From Sphingobacteriia bacterium (GTDB lineage Bacteria; Bacteroidota; Bacteroidia; NS11-12g; UBA955): a stretch of 25,589 nucleotides of DNA. The stretch spans positions 1-25,589 of the forward strand of contig JAGKXC010000021.1 of the NCBI GenBank assembly GCA_021151535.1. The letters run 5' to 3'. The notes under the pieces were generated by a model, which was not told where the DNA came from, ran no database searches, and saw only the letters and a list, made by a program, of their open reading frames with translations. Position 1 is the stretch's first letter. Every line of letters begins with the position of its first letter. Positions 24,136-25,589 of the stretch are shown here, piece after piece. Made by a program: the position numbers and the translations under genes.

Positions 24136-24149
24136 GCCAATAATTCAAC

Positions 24150-24734
24150 ATGGAAAAATCGCCCGAAAAAATCAACCCTAAACCAAGAAACAGATGGATT
24201 GTAAGCCTTTGGCTTCGTCGTTTGTTTTCCGTAGAATCGCATATTATTCAAATAGACGCTGCTGCGGTTTCAGAAACAATCGCAAAAATGGAGCAGCAAA
24301 CCTTAGCTGAAATTAGGGTTCATGCTTCAACAAAAAAACTTCAAAAACCCATAATGGCGGTTGCGGTAGACAAATTCAATGAGTTGGAGATGTACAAAAC
24401 CAAGCATCGCAATGGAATATTGATTTATGTAAATACGCGAGAAAAGCAGTTTGCAATTTTGGGCGATGAAGGAATTAACAGCAAGGTAAATCCAGATTTT
24501 TGGCAAGGAATCCAACAGGAAATGGGCAAACTTTTCCAGCAGAAAAACCATACCGCAGCTGTGGTTTATGGGATTGAAGCGGTGGGCAAAGTTTTAGCGA
24601 AGGAATTTCCGGCCACAGAACATAATGATGCAGATGAAAGAGTTGAAATGGCTAGCAATGCGGATGTTTCTGGAAATTCGGAGGTAGAAGATGAAAACCC
24701 CAACGAATTAAGCAACGAATTAACCACCGATTAA
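24150..24734 (+). CDS. TPM-domain protein, cytoplasmic type
   Basis: The 194-residue product has a TPM domain (about 35-160), shown by LAEIRVHASTKK, a KFNELEMYKTKHRNGILIYVNTREKQFAILGDEGIN block, and VNPDFWQGIQQEMGKLF. There is no signal peptide, and the WIVSLWLRRLF segment near residue 20 may be a membrane-associated amphipathic helix. The C-terminal 40 residues are acidic and Asn/Ser-rich with little predicted structure. It starts after the lemA terminator and ends 1 nt before the next TPM gene, so the two are translationally close. Members of the family have been assigned phosphatase or chaperone-like roles; neither can be shown here. Confidence 0.88.
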   Translation: MEKSPEKINPKPRNRWIVSLWLRRLFSVESHIIQIDAAAVSETIAKMEQQTLAEIRVHASTKKLQKPIMAVAVDKFNELEMYKTKHRNGILIYVNTREKQFAILGDEGINSKVNPDFWQGIQQEMGKLFQQKNHTAAVVYGIEAVGKVLAKEFPATEHNDADERVEMASNADVSGNSEVEDENPNELSNELTTD

Positions 24735-24735
24735 G

Positions 24736-25569
24736 ATGCAAAACAGTAAAAAAACTTCAACTTTTTCAAAGTGGTTATTGGCGTTTGTCTTGGCTGTTAG
24801 CATTTTGATTATTCCTGCAGTACATGCAGAGCAAACATTGCCAAAAACTCAAGGTTTAGTAAACGATTATATCAATTTATTATCGCCGGAACAATACGAT
24901 GCTTTAACCCAAAAACTTCGCGCTTATGAAGATAGCACAGGGGTGCAAATGGGAATTGTGATTGAAGAAACGCATGGCGGTTACGGTGCTTTTGATCGGG
25001 CGATGTTTATTGCTCGCGGATGGAGTATTGGCAGTGCAAAGGATCGATCTGGCGTATTGATTTATGTGGCAATTAAAGACCGAGAATTTTCCATTATTAC
25101 CTCAGACAATACACAAGGTAAATTGCCAGATGGTTATGTGGGGATCTTGGAACAAGACTATCTGGTACCCAATTTCCGCAACAAACAATATTATGAGGGC
25201 CTTAATGAGGTAACCACCCAGATGCAGTTAATGTTGGCCGGAGAATTCAAAGCACAAAAATCTGGCTGGCACAAAACCGGCAAGGGATATGAATACCGTT
25301 TTAGTGATAAGCAATCCAAACGGGTGAATTGGTTCATTCTCGCATTTGTATTATTCCTGATTATTCGTGGAATTTCCCGTGCCCGACATGCCAAGAAAAA
25401 TGGTGTTACCATGGGTGGCGGCGGAAATGGCTGTTTACAGTTGCTACTTTGGAATTCTATTTTTAGCGGAATGGGCAATTCTGGCAGATACCGAAACGAC
25501 AGTTGGGGCGGTGGCTGGGGAGGCGGTGGCGGCGGCTTTAATGGCGGTGGCGCATCCGGTGGATGGTAA
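24736..25569 (+). CDS. Secreted/membrane TPM-domain protein with Gly-rich tail (YgcG type)
   Basis: The 277-residue product has a signal peptide (about 1-31, ending VHAEQ), then a periplasmic TPM domain (about 36-165) with GLVNDYINLLSPEQYDALTQKL, MGIVIEETHGGYG, DRSGVLIYVAIKDREFSIITSDNTQGKLPDGYV and a FRNKQYYEGL segment. A transmembrane helix (about 195-212) and a Gly-rich cytoplasmic tail ending GGGASGGW follow, the usual ending of this family. It begins 1 nt after the preceding TPM gene and closes the lipB-lemA-TPM-TPM group. Its stop is 20 nt from the window edge. Confidence 0.92.
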   Translation: MQNSKKTSTFSKWLLAFVLAVSILIIPAVHAEQTLPKTQGLVNDYINLLSPEQYDALTQKLRAYEDSTGVQMGIVIEETHGGYGAFDRAMFIARGWSIGSAKDRSGVLIYVAIKDREFSIITSDNTQGKLPDGYVGILEQDYLVPNFRNKQYYEGLNEVTTQMQLMLAGEFKAQKSGWHKTGKGYEYRFSDKQSKRVNWFILAFVLFLIIRGISRARHAKKNGVTMGGGGNGCLQLLLWNSIFSGMGNSGRYRNDSWGGGWGGGGGGFNGGGASGGW

Positions 25570-25589
25570 ACAACGGTAAACTTTTATTC

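Overview
The window is a chromosomal segment of a Bacteroidota (Bacteroidetes) bacterium. The main evidence is a complete porP-gldK-gldL-gldM-gldN cluster, the core of the type IX secretion system (T9SS) and gliding machinery, which is confined to this phylum. Three further signs agree: a secreted protease with a T9SS C-terminal sorting domain, promoters of the Bacteroidota form TTTG-N19-TAnnTTTG, and a near absence of Shine-Dalgarno sequences. The DNA is AT-rich. I cannot place it below phylum level. I saw no insertion sequence, prophage, CRISPR array or rRNA operon, and no gene-free stretch longer than about 200 bp.

Layout. 1-1915 (+): the 3' end of a periplasmic-binding-fold protein, then a NOL1/NOP2/Sun RNA m5C methyltransferase. 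1926-4663 (-): the conserved DUF177(yceD)-rpmF-plsX-fabH operon, which links ribosomal protein L32 to the start of phospholipid and fatty acid synthesis. 4749-10904 (-): the T9SS unit porP, gldK, gldL, gldM, gldN, closed by a strong terminator. 11089-13494 (+): an NtrC-type sigma-54 response regulator, divergent from porP, and a long-form Sua5 (tRNA t6A synthesis). 13632-14622 (-): a tRNA-Leu(CAA) with a textbook promoter, followed after one nucleotide by an alpha/beta hydrolase. 14662-20178 (-): a YfcE-like metallophosphoesterase, a lipoylated 2-oxoacid dehydrogenase E2, a SirB1-type transglutaminase-like protein and DNA topoisomerase I. 20186-22733 (-): an M43 metalloprotease with PKD and T9SS sorting domains, and YraN. 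22804-25569 (+): lipB, lemA and two TPM-domain proteins.

How the genes work together. GldL and GldM form the inner-membrane motor that energises T9SS, GldK and GldN form the periplasmic ring, and PorP/SprF-type proteins are outer-membrane partners. The M43 protease about 10 kb away is a likely cargo of this machine. LipB makes the lipoyl-protein intermediate from which the lipoate on the E2 lipoyl lysine is derived, so enzyme and substrate are both present. LemA with two TPM proteins is a recurrent envelope-associated set.

Most genes are housekeeping or known accessory families, and I found no clearly undescribed multi-gene system. The points most worth a second look are: the tRNA-Leu whose 3' end lies one base before a start codon, with a boxA-like palindrome in the leader; a triplicated 9-mer just upstream of gldL; the orphan sigma-54 activator divergent from the T9SS genes; an exact 59-residue repeat in the topoisomerase C-terminus; and a strong terminator inside the lemA-TPM group.
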